Positions 15,547 to 27,118 of a stretch of 64,000 nucleotides of DNA are shown one piece after another; position 1 is the stretch's first letter; every line of letters begins with the position of its first letter. Under the pieces are notes generated by a model, which was not told where the DNA came from, searched no databases, and was given only the letters and a program-made list of their open reading frames with translations. Made by a program: the position numbers and the translations under genes. The DNA is from Clavelina lepadiformis. Its lineage: Eukaryota; Chordata; Ascidiacea; Aplousobranchia; Clavelinidae. The stretch is from NCBI RefSeq assembly GCF_947623445.1, contig NC_135247.1:3102501-3166500 (forward strand), read 5' to 3'.

Positions 15547-17085
15547 TTATTGTTTATCTTCGATTAAATCTGTCTCTTCTTCTTCCATCTCCGATAAAAG
15601 AACTCTGTTCCATTTTTGTTCCACACCAGAGCCAAGAAGAATATAGCATATCGCACCAAACACATAGATAGCAGCAGCGATGTAAAAAACATACAACCAT
15701 TGATGCGAACTTGGATTATTTTCTGTCAAAGCACCGACAACAAGTGGAGACACAAATCCTGGAATGGTACCCCAAGTGTTTGTGATACCCATTAAAACCC
15801 CTGCAAACTTTGGAGACAAATCTATATGATTTGGCATATATCCAGCATAACTAAAGGCAGTGAAGAAAGTGGCAAAACTTATAAACATCACAGCTAGCAC
15901 TCTATTGCACCCAATATAGCCAGCTCCGATAAGAAAACCAGCAGGAAAAACAAGTGCCATTGTATTAAACACCTTACGAGTCTGTGTTGTGGTGAGCAGC
16001 TGTCTAACTCTGATTTTATCGGCAACAATTCCAGTAATATTGCAAGATATCCAAGCAACCAAATATGGCAAAGAAGCTATAAAGCCATCCTGGGTTATGT
16101 CAAATCTGAGAACATCTTTTAAATAAGTTGGGAGACACGTGAGTAGTGTATAATAGCCCCAGTTATAACAAAAGTGAGCAACACTTATGGCCCAAACTGG
16201 TTTGCTCAATGCAATTTCTTTCCAAGGAACCTTGAAAGACTTTGCACGTTCCACATGAGATTCAATATATGATAATTCTTCCTTGGATATCCATTTACAC
16301 TGACTGGGATAATTTTGAGCCAAAAGAAACCAAATTACACACCAAATGACCCCAATAATTCCAAAGATGTAAAAAGCAGATGGCCAACCTCCCATGACAT
16401 TCGATGCACAAAGTATACCAGATATAGGCTGAGCTATTACAGTGCCAAGATGAACACCAGCGTAGGTAAAGGCCGTCAGTCGACTTCTTTCCATAGTAGG
16501 GGCCCAAGCACCCCAAATTGCATGTGTAGCCGGAAATGTCACGCCTTCCCCAATTCCTTCCAAAATACGAACAACAATTAAAAATGCAAAACTTGTTCGA
16601 GCAGCAATGGGAGTCAAGAGCGTCAATAAGGAGGTGCAAAGAACACCACCACCTAGTAAAAGCTTTCCACCAAATTTGCTTGCCAGATAACCACCAGGAA
16701 TTTGAGTCACAATGTAACCATAGAAAAATGCTCCTAGTACTAGACTGCGTTGATTGCTGTCCCAGTTAAATTCACCACCAGTGTGATTTGCTTGGTTGGG
16801 GCTAGCTGGACATACATCACTGACGTTGGTCTGATTTTTTGAGACCAGATAGCTGGAGTTGACCATTGACAGAATGGCAACACTCAGGTTTACTCGCATA
16901 GTATACACATTAAAGAAACCAAAAAAAGCTAGATAACCCATAAAATATCTTGCTGATATCCAGGTCCCGACACCTGGGGGAATTTTCTCAATCTTTTCTT
17001 TGGTGACATTATCTTCACTTCTATTCAATATATCTTCTCTGGGCGAAGCGTCAACAGGAAAATAAGATTTATTACTACTCATCAT
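15547..17085 (-). CDS. SLC17A5-like: Sialin-like anion/sialic-acid transporter, copy C
   Basis: Single-exon 512-aa carrier of the same family. All landmarks are present: YTMRVNLSVAILSM with the conserved Arg, GAFFYGYIVTQIPGGYLASK, EGIGEGVTFPATHAIWGAWA, AHFCYNWGYYTLLTCLPTYL, GITNTWGTIPGFVSPLVVGA and an acidic C-tail (MEEEETDLIEDKQ). The N-tail is about 10 residues longer than in copy B. The central third is nearly identical to copy B, while both ends and a stretch around 15900-16040 are much more diverged, which points to gene conversion. Two Met codons sit at the start (MMSS); 17085 is the first. Confidence 0.93.
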   Translation of the reverse strand: MMSSNKSYFPVDASPREDILNRSEDNVTKEKIEKIPPGVGTWISARYFMGYLAFFGFFNVYTMRVNLSVAILSMVNSSYLVSKNQTNVSDVCPASPNQANHTGGEFNWDSNQRSLVLGAFFYGYIVTQIPGGYLASKFGGKLLLGGGVLCTSLLTLLTPIAARTSFAFLIVVRILEGIGEGVTFPATHAIWGAWAPTMERSRLTAFTYAGVHLGTVIAQPISGILCASNVMGGWPSAFYIFGIIGVIWCVIWFLLAQNYPSQCKWISKEELSYIESHVERAKSFKVPWKEIALSKPVWAISVAHFCYNWGYYTLLTCLPTYLKDVLRFDITQDGFIASLPYLVAWISCNITGIVADKIRVRQLLTTTQTRKVFNTMALVFPAGFLIGAGYIGCNRVLAVMFISFATFFTAFSYAGYMPNHIDLSPKFAGVLMGITNTWGTIPGFVSPLVVGALTENNPSSHQWLYVFYIAAAIYVFGAICYILLGSGVEQKWNRVLLSEMEEEETDLIEDKQ

Positions 17086-17780
17086 AAACCTTACAGCTAC
17101 AGATCAATTGCTGTATTCAAAGAACAATTCAGTCGCTTTATATAAAAAATAAATTTTTGCAAGATTTTTGCATAATGCTACAAAATAATGATATAATAAA
17201 ATAATAAGAATTGCAAACACATCAATAGTAAGCAGAGATAAGATGTTGTAAAATCTGCACCTGTTGCAACTAAAAACATTGTAATAACTTTTAGGCATAA
17301 AAAATGAAATGCTTTAAAAATATATAATGGCTTCTGTTCTTGCAGTTATAATAACGTAGCACATATTATGTTAACACTACCCAACACACCGTTAAAAGCA
17401 AATACACAAATAAATAAATGTTGAGTAATGATTAAAGTACTTTACACTGACAAGCACAAGTCACCAATCAGCTTACACTTAGCATGTGGAAATGGGTCAT
17501 GACAAGAGGAAGCATAGAATGTATTCTATCAGCATGAACGCCGCACTACTGCACATAAACCTGCACACCAATAATTGCACAAAACATTTTTTAAATACAG
17601 TAGTATGTATATATATAAATGGTTTGAAATAAAAAAAGTTTGCCAGATGTGTATTAGCAATTATTAAAACGATACATTCAAAGGAAATTTTGAATCATCA
17701 ATGTATGCAACATAAAGTTAAGCAATTAATACATCATACTTTTACGACAAAATAAGCATAAACCAAATTAGGTTAAAATC
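17086..17780. other. Spacer between sialin copies C and D
   Basis: AT-rich, no gene or repeat supported. Confidence 0.55.
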
Positions 17781-18947
17781 TCAATGATGAAAATGAACTA
17801 TACAACATTTTCTGGCAATGCTACCCTCACAAATAATCATCATAATACAAAAAAAACTAATAGCAAGCACTTTATCGCACCCAATGAAACTAATCCCGAT
17901 CTTGAAACCAGCTGGAACGACAAACGCAAACGTTGCAAAAACCTTTCTTGTCTGTGTGGTATTTAGCCAACCTTTTGTGATAATTTTATCTGCAACTATT
18001 CCAGCAATGTTACTTGAAATGACACCCAACAGATGAGGCGAAAAGGCAATGAACCCATCTTGGGTTATGTCATACATCAGAACATCTTTCAAGTAAGGAG
18101 AAAGTTTGAAAGTGTGTAATAGCCCCAATTAGATGAAAAAGAAGCTATGCAAAGTGCCCAGACTTCTTTACTTTGAAACATATATTTCCAGGGTACAGCA
18201 AAATGCTTAATTTTTGTGGAAAAGGTCTGAATATGATCTAATTCTGCTTGGCTAATCTAGCGACACTGATGAGGATAATTTTCTCCCAACAAGAACCACA
18301 ACACAGACCACAGTATCCTAGCAAGACCAAATATGTAAAATACAGAAGGCCATCCGCCCATTATATCTAAAGCACAAAGTAAAGTAGAAATGTAGTGAAA
18401 TGTCAGAAATGCAAGACGCAAAGAGATGCCATCGAAGATATGGAGGGTGATCAAAAATGCAAAGCTTGTTCGAGCAGCGATAGAAGTCAAAAGGGTCAAG
18501 ACCGATGCACTTAGTATCCCACCACCAAAAAATTTTTTGCCACCAAATCTACGAGGCAAATACCTGCCATGTAATTGTGTTAATATGTAACCATAGAAAA
18601 GTGCACCTAATACAAGGCTACGCTGATCACTGTCCTGAATTAAACTCTTTTCCAGTACGATTTTCTTGGATCTGGCTCGCAGGACAAACATCGGTAAGAT
18701 TCTTGCTGTCTTCAGGCACCAAGTAACTGGCGTTGACCATGGACAGGATTGCAACGTTGATATCCACTCTAAGTGTATTCATGATCACAAAACCGATAAA
18801 TCCTAAGTAAGCAAAACAGTAGCGGGCTGACGTCCACAACCTGACTCCTGATGGGACCACAGTTTGAATGGGCTTTGTGACATAATAAACACAATTTTTG
18901 CCATGACTTGATGTTTCATTTGATGAATATGAAACATCACTCTTCAT
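17781..18947 (-). pseudogene. Sialin-like transporter, broken copy D
   Basis: Family blocks appear in order but in different frames: the N-terminus (SARYCFAYLGFIGFVIMNTL, then RVDINVAILSMVNASYLV), then QRSLVLGALFYGYILTQL and FGGKKFFGGG, then MGGWPSVFYIFG, then YLKDVLMYDITQDGFIAF and IAGIVADKI. There is a frameshift near 18640. A segment after the fourth span is deleted: the ERSRLT...QPISGI part is absent near 18390. A stop replaces Trp just after NYPHQCR (about 18257), and the last about 90 codons are gone. It is more diverged from B and C than copy A is, so it is probably an older loss. Confidence 0.9.
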
Positions 18948-19341
18948 TCTTGTGAGGTCCTCATCATGCTAAGAGAAAAAATTATATTTATTTACAATCG
19001 TAAAATAGCAATCTGCATAGAAACTTTTCAAAGTAATGCTGTAACTTTTAATACTGAACAGAAGTAAATATATGATAACAATTAACATGAAAAAAATAAC
19101 ATTTGAAATAACAAATGAAAGGAAATTCCAATAAAATCTTAAGAGTAAAAAGATGATTGCAATTAGAAATTACATAAGCAATATTTGTATCACAAAAGGT
19201 GCAATAGCTGGGCGAAAATTGCAATATCATACAATAACAGAAATGTCTGAGTATAAGTTTAATATTCACCAAAGTAATATTTCATGATTGAGCAATGTTC
19301 TCAACATGAAACAAAACATCAATAAAAGAGTTTTCAAAATG
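18948..19341. other. Spacer between sialin copies D and E
   Basis: About 390 bp, AT-rich, no feature recognised. Confidence 0.55.
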
Positions 19342-20865
19342 TCATTCATTTAATAGATTTTGATTTCCATCATCATTGTCGGGGACATTATTCCAAGCTT
19401 GTTCCTCACCAGACGCAAGAAAGAAAAAGGCAACAGCCCCAACCATATAGACACTCGCAGAAATATAAAACACATATGACCACTGCTGGCGAGAAGGATT
19501 ATTTTCTGTGAGCAAACCAACCACTGTAGGTGAAAGAAAGCCAGGTATAGTGCCAATCATGTTACCAATACCCACTATAAGCCCAGCAAATCTTGGAGAA
19601 AGATCAATAGAGTTAGTACCAAAGCCAGATATACCAAAGACTAAAAAACACAGCGAAAGGCATATAAAACTGATTGCTACTATTCTATTGCACCCAATAA
19701 AGCCAGTACCTAAGGTAAAAGCAGCAGGAAAAACAAAAGCAATGATTGTAAATAATTTTCTTGTTTGAGTTGTATTAAGCCAGCCCCTTGTTAAAATATA
19801 ATCAGCAAGTAGTCCAGATAGGATCATTGATAACCATGCTATAAGGTAAGGCACTGACGCAACGAACCCGTCTTGAGTAATATCATATTTCAAAACGTCT
19901 TTCAAATAGCTTGGGAGACATGTGAGCAGGGTGTAGAATCCCCAATTAGAAGAAAAAATAGCCATGTAAATTGCCCATACTTCCTTGCTGAACCAAATTG
20001 CTTTCCAAGGAACATGAAAACTTTCATGCAGTTTTACACTTGAGTGAATGTATTTCAACTCAGACTCAGTAACCCATTTACACTCTTGAGGATAACTTGA
20101 AGCAAATATAAACCACAAAATGCACCAAAATATTGCAACAATTCCAAAGATGTAAAAAACAGACGGCCAACCACCCAAAATATTAGAAGCACAGAGTACA
20201 CCAGATATTGGTTGAGCTATAACCGTGCCCAGATGCACTCCAGCATATACCAAAGAAGACAACCTACTTCTTTCCCATGGTGGTGCCCAAACACCAAGCA
20301 TAGCTTGCATTGCAGGAAATGTAACACCTTCTCCAATGCCCTCCAATATTCGAACAACAATCAGCAACGCAAAACTTGTTTGCGCCGCAATCGGGGTCAA
20401 CAGAGTTAAAATTGCTGTACACAGAACTCCTCCACCAAATAACATTTTCCCTCCAAACTTGCTGGCAAAATAACCTCCCGGTATTTGTGTGATTAGGTAT
20501 CCATAGAAAAATGCTCCTAATACAAGACCTTGCTGGTTTTTATCCCAGTTAAAATCTCCATCTGATTTGGCTGTCTTGTTAAAACTTGCAGGGCATTCAC
20601 TATCCAAATTGGTATGATTATTTGGCAAAACGAAACTGGAATTTACCATTGACAAAATTGCAACACTAAGGTTTACCCTCATTGCATAAATGTTAACAAA
20701 ACCAAAAAATGCCAAGTACATCAAGCCATAACGTGCTGAAATCCATGTCCCAGCTCCAGTTGGAATTTTTATTAATACTTCATCTTCACAACGAATATTG
20801 TTTTCATCCTTGTCTTGGACAATGCAAGAATTCATCTTATCAATGAACGCAACAGCCAATCTCAC
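19342..20865 (-). CDS. SLC17A5-like: Sialin-like anion/sialic-acid transporter, copy E
   Basis: Single-exon 507-aa carrier. It keeps YAMRVNLSVAILSM, GAFFYGYLITQIPGGYFASK, EGIGEGVTFPAMQAMLGVWA, FYTLLTCLPSYLKDVLKYD, GIGNMIGTIPGFLSPTVVGL and a C-tail ending NQNLLNE. It differs from B and C along its whole length: GNM instead of the usual TNT in the span-11 motif, and AIFSSNWG instead of AHFCNNWG before span 7, where the His is conserved in most sialins. These changes may alter substrate choice (inference). The start at 20865 gives a 10-residue extension; an internal Met (MNSCIV) about 30 bp downstream could be used instead. Confidence 0.92.
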   Translation of the reverse strand: MRLAVAFIDKMNSCIVQDKDENNIRCEDEVLIKIPTGAGTWISARYGLMYLAFFGFVNIYAMRVNLSVAILSMVNSSFVLPNNHTNLDSECPASFNKTAKSDGDFNWDKNQQGLVLGAFFYGYLITQIPGGYFASKFGGKMLFGGGVLCTAILTLLTPIAAQTSFALLIVVRILEGIGEGVTFPAMQAMLGVWAPPWERSRLSSLVYAGVHLGTVIAQPISGVLCASNILGGWPSVFYIFGIVAIFWCILWFIFASSYPQECKWVTESELKYIHSSVKLHESFHVPWKAIWFSKEVWAIYMAIFSSNWGFYTLLTCLPSYLKDVLKYDITQDGFVASVPYLIAWLSMILSGLLADYILTRGWLNTTQTRKLFTIIAFVFPAAFTLGTGFIGCNRIVAISFICLSLCFLVFGISGFGTNSIDLSPRFAGLIVGIGNMIGTIPGFLSPTVVGLLTENNPSRQQWSYVFYISASVYMVGAVAFFFLASGEEQAWNNVPDNDDGNQNLLNE

Positions 20866-21826
20866 TATGAAACCTAAAACAATTTCTAATCAACCCTCAC
20901 ATAAAATTGTAGCTAGTGGTAATATTCACATCAAAATTATTTGACACTAACCAATAAATAACGCCATGTCCTATGTACAACATCATTATGCATTGTGCAA
21001 TCACTGCTACTCAATGAATTGCAACAGTTTTAAATTTCCAAAAAAGTGCTTTGTAGACACTAAGTTAATAATTGAAAGATTGCACATAAACATATATGGG
21101 TCAAAGTATTATCACATGTTTGAAAGATGTCAAAAAAGATTAACGTCCAAAGCTTTTATTATGATCAGCTGGATGGTGTGATATTCTTTTGTATAATTCA
21201 TGATGCTAATGTTTGAGAAACATAACAAACCATGAAACTAATGGTGGATGCAGTATTTACATATGTATCATGTGAAACTTTCTACATTAGCAAGACTTGA
21301 ATAAGCACAATGCATTGCTTCAAATGCACTCACACAATTTACAGTCATATTCGGTTCATGTTACATGCTTGAATCTAACAACCTCACATACCTCTAACAG
21401 TTGATGACCATGCAGCATAATAGAAATTTCGCTTACCTTGAAAACTGGTTGATATTGCTTTGTTATTCTTGACCACTAAAAGATGTATTCAATGATTTGT
21501 CAGGAAAGAAATTTATGCTGAATAATACAAAGACATCCTATGGCAACATCATCGCAGCAAGGCAATCATAATGTACTTAAATGTCAAACCAGTGCATAAT
21601 AGAACCTCATAACTAAAGTAGTTCTGAATACAAACAACTATGGCATTACTCTTAAAAATCCGAATGCTTCGCATCCAACAAGCTCAAACCTTAAAAATCA
21701 GCCGAAAAAAACTTGGCCTGTTGCCAACTGACACAAATCTGAAATTAAACCAAGAGCAATATACGGCAATTTTCTGGCAATGATACAAAGCATATGGATA
21801 CTTTTGTGTCATAGCTTGTTATAAAC

Positions 21827-22127
21827 CAGTGATTCCCAAACTGTGTGCGGCAACAGATTCTCAGGTGTGTCGCGAATCTTTTTGGGATTTTGTAAAGACT
21901 GCATAAATATTTAAAATAAGGTATGCAGACAAGCATATGCGACTTAAAAGCGCTCTAACTGCTTCAATAGCTGATAAAGAAGCACATGTCCATCCAATAA
22001 GCACATCCATCGCATTAACACGTGAATATAAATTTTTTAAAGCAACTTTTCTTCTCTTGTAAGTGTGCCGCGAGCGTTTTATAATTTTTCTAGTGTGCCA
22101 CAAGCTGAAAAAGTTTGGGAACCACTG
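21827..22127. mobile_element. hAT MITE (CAGTGGTTCCCAAACT type)
   Basis: A 301-bp element with inverted ends CAGTGATTCCCAAACT and AGTTTGGGAACCACTG, the common hAT terminal pattern. It is flanked by TTATAAAC (21819-21826) and TTATAAAG (22128-22135), a 7-of-8 match for an 8-bp target duplication. It has no transposase. Confidence 0.85.
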
Positions 22128-22769
22128 TTATAAAGTATTACTTCTAAAAATAACTTAAATATAATATTTAAATACAATAAATATTTCGTACAAAGCACTC
22201 TCTAAAAATTCTCAAGCAACCAACTATCGGATGCATTATTAACATAAACTACTGCACATACATAAGCAAATCTTCATAAAATATAATGCACTAAAGTAGA
22301 AAATTTTTATTTTAAATTAATCATATTGTGCTCATAAGAGTCAAAACACTATACAAGATTAAGTCAAGCAGAATGACATTGTGTAAACATGGGTATACTA
22401 GCAGTTGAGTGAACATAATGTACCATCAAAACAACACTGTAACAACAAGTATATACCAAGGTAAAATAGTTTGCATTACATATTGGGAGTCTAAAAACGA
22501 CAAATAATGTATAAACATTAAAACAAAATATATCGCCAAAGTTAAAATCACGAAACTGTTTGACTGGAAAATAAGAAAAAAGGAAAGTAGGAAATGATGT
22601 TGATTGTAACGAGTACAATGAAAGGTAAAGTATTTCCAGAGTGTGATACCATTGCACTTCGATTTTAAGGAAATATATTTATACATTCAATCGTTACACA
22701 ATCACAGCTATCATCCGATCTTTTAAACTATCATGAACATCATGTAATTATTTTCTTGTGATTCATTAC

Positions 22770-23164
22770 TAGGGATGCACATTCTAGAATAATGAATCCT
22801 AAAGAACCGAATCTCAAAAGATTCGAATCCAATTTTCCTATTTTTTTCCGAATCTTAGGAACCGGTTTTATTATATGATTGAAGGTTTTCATTGGCACGT
22901 GAAGGAGATGATGTTGTGAATTTTTAATTTATCATGAATTAAACCGTGCGTCATGTCAATTTGACAATTTTCAACTTGTCTGAACTGTAATAATTTTGTG
23001 ACTCAATTGCAAAGCAAAAACAAAAGCACTGCAGGTGCTTAAATTTTATGCTTTTATGCTATGCTAGAATAAGATTCAAAATTCTGGATCCGGAATAAAT
23101 TACTTTAGATCATTCTACAATAATCAATTTGCAATATAATGTACATCTGTAATGTACATCCCTA
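22770..23164. mobile_element. hAT MITE (TAGGGATG type)
   Basis: A 395-bp element with ends TAGGGATGCACATT and AATGTACATCCCTA (one mismatch) and a perfect 8-bp target duplication TTCATTAC at 22762-22769 and 23165-23172. The left end has nested words such as AAGATTCGAATCC. No coding capacity. The intact duplication suggests a fairly young insertion. Confidence 0.88.
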
Positions 23165-23441
23165 TTCATTACTTGTTAGTGATCACATTAGCAATAATTA
23201 AATTTGAAAATACAAGCAAACCCACAAAAGCAAAATATTGCACAAAACTTTTCATGAAACACTAGTCGCAAAATAACTTTATCTCTTGATTTTCTACATG
23301 TCTCCAAACAATCTTGAGTTAAAACTATCTCGACATGAAAAATGACTTGGCACAAAGTAAAAATATTTTGAAAATAATTTGAATACAGCAAACATTAATA
23401 TTATTTCTAGCTTTAACTTGTTAAATTTTAAAATACAGACG

Positions 23442-24941
23442 TTAATCATCCATCAAAGGCTCATGTTCTTCATTTTTGGTAAAAGTTTTATTCCATTTCT
23501 GCTCTTTTCCTGATCCCAACAAAATGTAACAAAGTGCTCCAAAGATATAAACAGAAGCTGAAATATAAAAGACGTACATCCACTGCTTACGACCAGGGTT
23601 TTCTGCAGTCAAAACCCCAACTACAAGTGGAGAAAGAAATCCTGGTATAGTAGCCCAGGTGTTGGTAAGACCCATTAAAATACCTGCATAATGCGGGGAA
23701 AGGTCAATATGGTTTACGTAAAATCCTGAAAAAGCTAAACCGTTAAACAGAGTTGCAAAGCAAATGAAAGTAACGGCAAGAACAGAGTCACAACCAATGT
23801 ATCCCGCTGCTATTAAAAAGCAAGCAGGACCAACAAATGAAACAGTGTTAAAAACTTTTCTTGTTGCAGTTGTGCTTAACAGTCTTTTAACTCTTATTTT
23901 ATCAGCAGCTAATGCGGCGGTATTGCATGATATCCAAGCTACAAAATAGGGCAAGGACGCTATGAGACCATTCTGTTTAATATCAAAGTGAAGAACATCC
24001 TTTAAATATGTTGGCAGACAAGTGAGAAGCGTATAAAACCCCCAGTTGTTACAAAAATGAGCAATACTAATGGCCCAAACAGCCTTGCTCGAAAAAATTT
24101 TCTTCCATGGAACAGCAGATGATGGTGCAGGCTTTAAATTGGATTGGATGTATAAGAGTTCTTCATTGGAAATCCACTTGCACTCATGTGGATAATTCTG
24201 AGCCAAGGCAAACCAAAAGACACACCATATTATGCCAAATGCTCCAAACATGTAAAACACAGATGGCCAGCCTCCCATGATATTAGAAGCACAGAGCATA
24301 CCGGATATCGGCTGGGCTAACACAGTGCCCAGGTGTATGCCAGCATATGTTATGGAAGTCAAACGAGTACTTTCCATGGGAGGGGCCCAAGAACCCCATA
24401 TAGAATGCATTGCTGGAAAAGTTAACCCTTCCCCAATTCCTTCAAAAATACGAACAACAATCAATGCTGTAAAACTTGTTCGAGCAGCAAACGGAATCAG
24501 AAGTGTTAATGCTGCTGTGCATAACACACCACCGCCAAAAAGAATCTTACCACCAAATTTACTGGCAAGATATCCTCCTGGTAACTGGGTGATGATGTAC
24601 CCATAAAAGAAAGCACCAAGTACTAGCCCTTGTTGATTTCTATTCCAGTCAAATTCTCCGGTATTCAGATTGTGATTGGTCTCAACTGTGCGGCCAGGGC
24701 ACTCGGCCCTGTGATTTAAATAAGCTGTTTGCAATGTGGAATTATATTTTACCATAGAAACAATCGCAACACTAAGATTGACTCGCAGTGCATACACGTT
24801 AATGACGCCGAGAAGTGCCAAGTATGCCATACTGTATCTCACTGACAACCATGTTCCTACACCAGGTGGAATTTTCACAGTAACTTCATCTTCATCACTT
24901 TCCTCAGTTTTTGATGATATCGAAGGCTCAATTCTATTCAT
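23442..24941 (-). CDS. SLC17A5-like: Sialin-like anion/sialic-acid transporter, copy F
   Basis: Single-exon 499-aa carrier and the most distant intact member of the array. Landmarks: GVGTWLSVRYSMAYLALLG, YALRVNLSVAIVSM, GAFFYGYIITQLPGGYLASK, EGIGEGLTFPAMHSIWGSWA, AHFCNNWGFYTLLTCLPTYL, GLTNTWATIPGFLSPLVVGV and an acidic tail ending EHEPLMDD, a possible lysosomal sorting signal. It is the array's first gene in transcription order and faces the TLR gene head to head across about 2.2 kb. The start ATG is at 24941 (MNRIEPS). Confidence 0.93.
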   Translation of the reverse strand: MNRIEPSISSKTEESDEDEVTVKIPPGVGTWLSVRYSMAYLALLGVINVYALRVNLSVAIVSMVKYNSTLQTAYLNHRAECPGRTVETNHNLNTGEFDWNRNQQGLVLGAFFYGYIITQLPGGYLASKFGGKILFGGGVLCTAALTLLIPFAARTSFTALIVVRIFEGIGEGLTFPAMHSIWGSWAPPMESTRLTSITYAGIHLGTVLAQPISGMLCASNIMGGWPSVFYMFGAFGIIWCVFWFALAQNYPHECKWISNEELLYIQSNLKPAPSSAVPWKKIFSSKAVWAISIAHFCNNWGFYTLLTCLPTYLKDVLHFDIKQNGLIASLPYFVAWISCNTAALAADKIRVKRLLSTTATRKVFNTVSFVGPACFLIAAGYIGCDSVLAVTFICFATLFNGLAFSGFYVNHIDLSPHYAGILMGLTNTWATIPGFLSPLVVGVLTAENPGRKQWMYVFYISASVYIFGALCYILLGSGKEQKWNKTFTKNEEHEPLMDD

Positions 24942-27118
24942 ATTGCAGTAGGAAACTTCAGTAGATTGTCTCCGACACAGATATTCAAATTTAAATCACA
25001 ATATATAAATAAACCTATAAAATTTTGCACATTTTTACATATATCTTTATGTATGAAACATCAAATTATTTGAAAGTAAATAAAAAATATAGCTTGGACA
25101 TATATATAAAACAAAATCTTATTCAAAAGATTTTACTTAGAATTTTAAAGGCTAATTTAACCGCTTGTCATGTTTGAGACTGTTTATTTGTAGGCCCTAC
25201 AGGTTAGATGTTGGGGCAGGAATTAAGAAGCCACTGGATTGCGTTATCATGGCACACCACACTCAAAAGCCACAGAGTGTGCTACTGCTCATTTTTGTAT
25301 TGTTTATTTTTTGTCAATAACTGTGCGGAGCTAAAGTTGCAATGCCGACCGTTGTAGTTATAGTACAATGAAATATATGTTCACAAACAATTAACGAGCT
25401 ATAAAAAGTAGCAAAACCCAAGGACTTAAAACATGCAAGATAGCAATAATGCAACTGTGCTGTAAGATGTTAGGTTAGCATGGCCACCAAATCCACAAAA
25501 TAGTTCCCAAGTTTAATGAATTTAAAACCAATATAACAAAAACAACGAAACAACTAAACTATTGGAAGATGCACATTATTAGCATTACCCAGCAATTATA
25601 GAGCAGGTTACGACCAAGGCTGCAGTACAATTAAAGTAGTCGTCCCAGTCGGTAACTCGGAACCCATTAGGCCTACTGGTTTTCGGCTAGGCCTACCAAA
25701 CTAAACAACAACCGCCTTCACTCTGAAAGTCAACCCACGTGAGTTACTGTATAGATATACTAACTAAGCTTCCATACACTTAAAATACAAGAACCAGAAT
25801 ATTTGCGCTTCTTTTTTATGCAATTAATGACATAAAAACAATGTTAGATTTACTACTTAAAGCAAAAAAAAACATTGTTTCCCCAACTAACTCATTGTGT
25901 TTATAAATAAGTTTTGCAGGTTTCTCTATTTCTTACGTCATAAGGTAGTGAATGCAACGAAGCATATCGAATTGTGTAATGGAAAAACAGCTGATTGCAG
26001 GACATTATGGACATCTTATGTTACCGATTACTGATTGTTATAATTATAATATAATGAGACAAATCGTTTGTTAGTTTTGTCAAATCGACTTCGGCAGTAA
26101 ATTGCTGTAAGATCTTCTTCATTTTCTTCTTCTTTAAAGATGTCTCCGAAATGTGACCAGTCACGAACAAAACTAATGATGGCGATGCTATGATCGATTT
26201 ATCTTCTGCGACTTTTGTTTGATCAAAAATTGTGATTTTTTTTAAGTTTGAAGGCATTTCGAACAAAAAAGGTTTTATTATCAGGTTTTGGGTAGATTAT
26301 TGGATGTGCGTATTAAACTTTACTACATCCTGGAACGACTTTGCTGAAGGCAATCATTAGAAAATGTCAGGTTGATATTTCTTTGTTGAAAAGATGTTAT
26401 TTTATCATTGTTCTATTAATGGAAGCTTATTGATAGAGTCGTCAACATAAAATGGGCAATTGTGACACTCCGGGCCGAAAAGCTTAAATGTAATTTGACT
26501 CCGGTTATTATAAAGAATATGGGTAACTTCCTCGTGTTTATATTTATCGTTATTTTATTCATACTGATAGTGTTGCAATTAGCCCATTGTTATTAATGAT
26601 ATGGTGCAATGACGACTCGTTCTGCGGTTTGGCGTGGGTGGGTGTTATTTGCCAGATAAACAATATTTAATAAAACTATGATAATGGTGACGTTAACTTA
26701 GACGGAAGAATGCAATGGATACTTATAGCCATCTTACAAACAGCAAAGCTAAAAATAATTTCGACATTTGAGCGAGCACAAATCGAATGTGCAGCTGCAG
26801 AAGTTGCAAAAGTGAAGCTAAATTTTTTGAACGAGGTCATAAAAATTTATGCATTTTAGCATTTCAAACCATATTGCAGTACGGAATGCATGTGCTTTAA
26901 GGCGAAGCAAGCAACGTATAAGGAAAGGTTTTTTAAGTTTAGTTGCTACATAGCCTGCGACTTCTTTTAACGCAATTAACGACTTCGCAATTAAAACGCT
27001 TGAGAAAACCTGAACTAAAACTTTACCGAATTTAAATCAAATTTTAAATCTTTTTTTTGTGTAGGCTGTGGAGTGCAGACGACAGCTTTCAAGGTAGTCA
27101 AATATTTCAGCCCATAAA
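24942..27118. promoter_or_regulatory. Divergent intergenic region between sialin copy F and the TLR gene
   Basis: About 2.2 kb separating two head-to-head genes, so it must contain both promoters. No coding or repeat feature is supported. Specific promoter elements could not be assigned. Confidence 0.45.

Larger units (their letters stand above)
20866..23441. other. Long spacer between sialin copies E and F with two hAT MITEs
   Basis: About 2.6 kb with no gene supported. It holds two unrelated miniature elements at 21827-22127 and 22770-23164 (separate entries); the remainder is plain AT-rich DNA. Confidence 0.6.

Noticed and set aside
10600-20473. Plus-strand open frames of 60-90 codons across the sialin genes
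   Set aside because: They lie antisense to the real transporter frames, recur at the same place in each copy and have no protein features of their own.
26021-26266. Minus-strand 81-codon frame upstream of the TLR
   Set aside because: Low complexity, lysine-rich and AT-driven, without a homologue or a good context.
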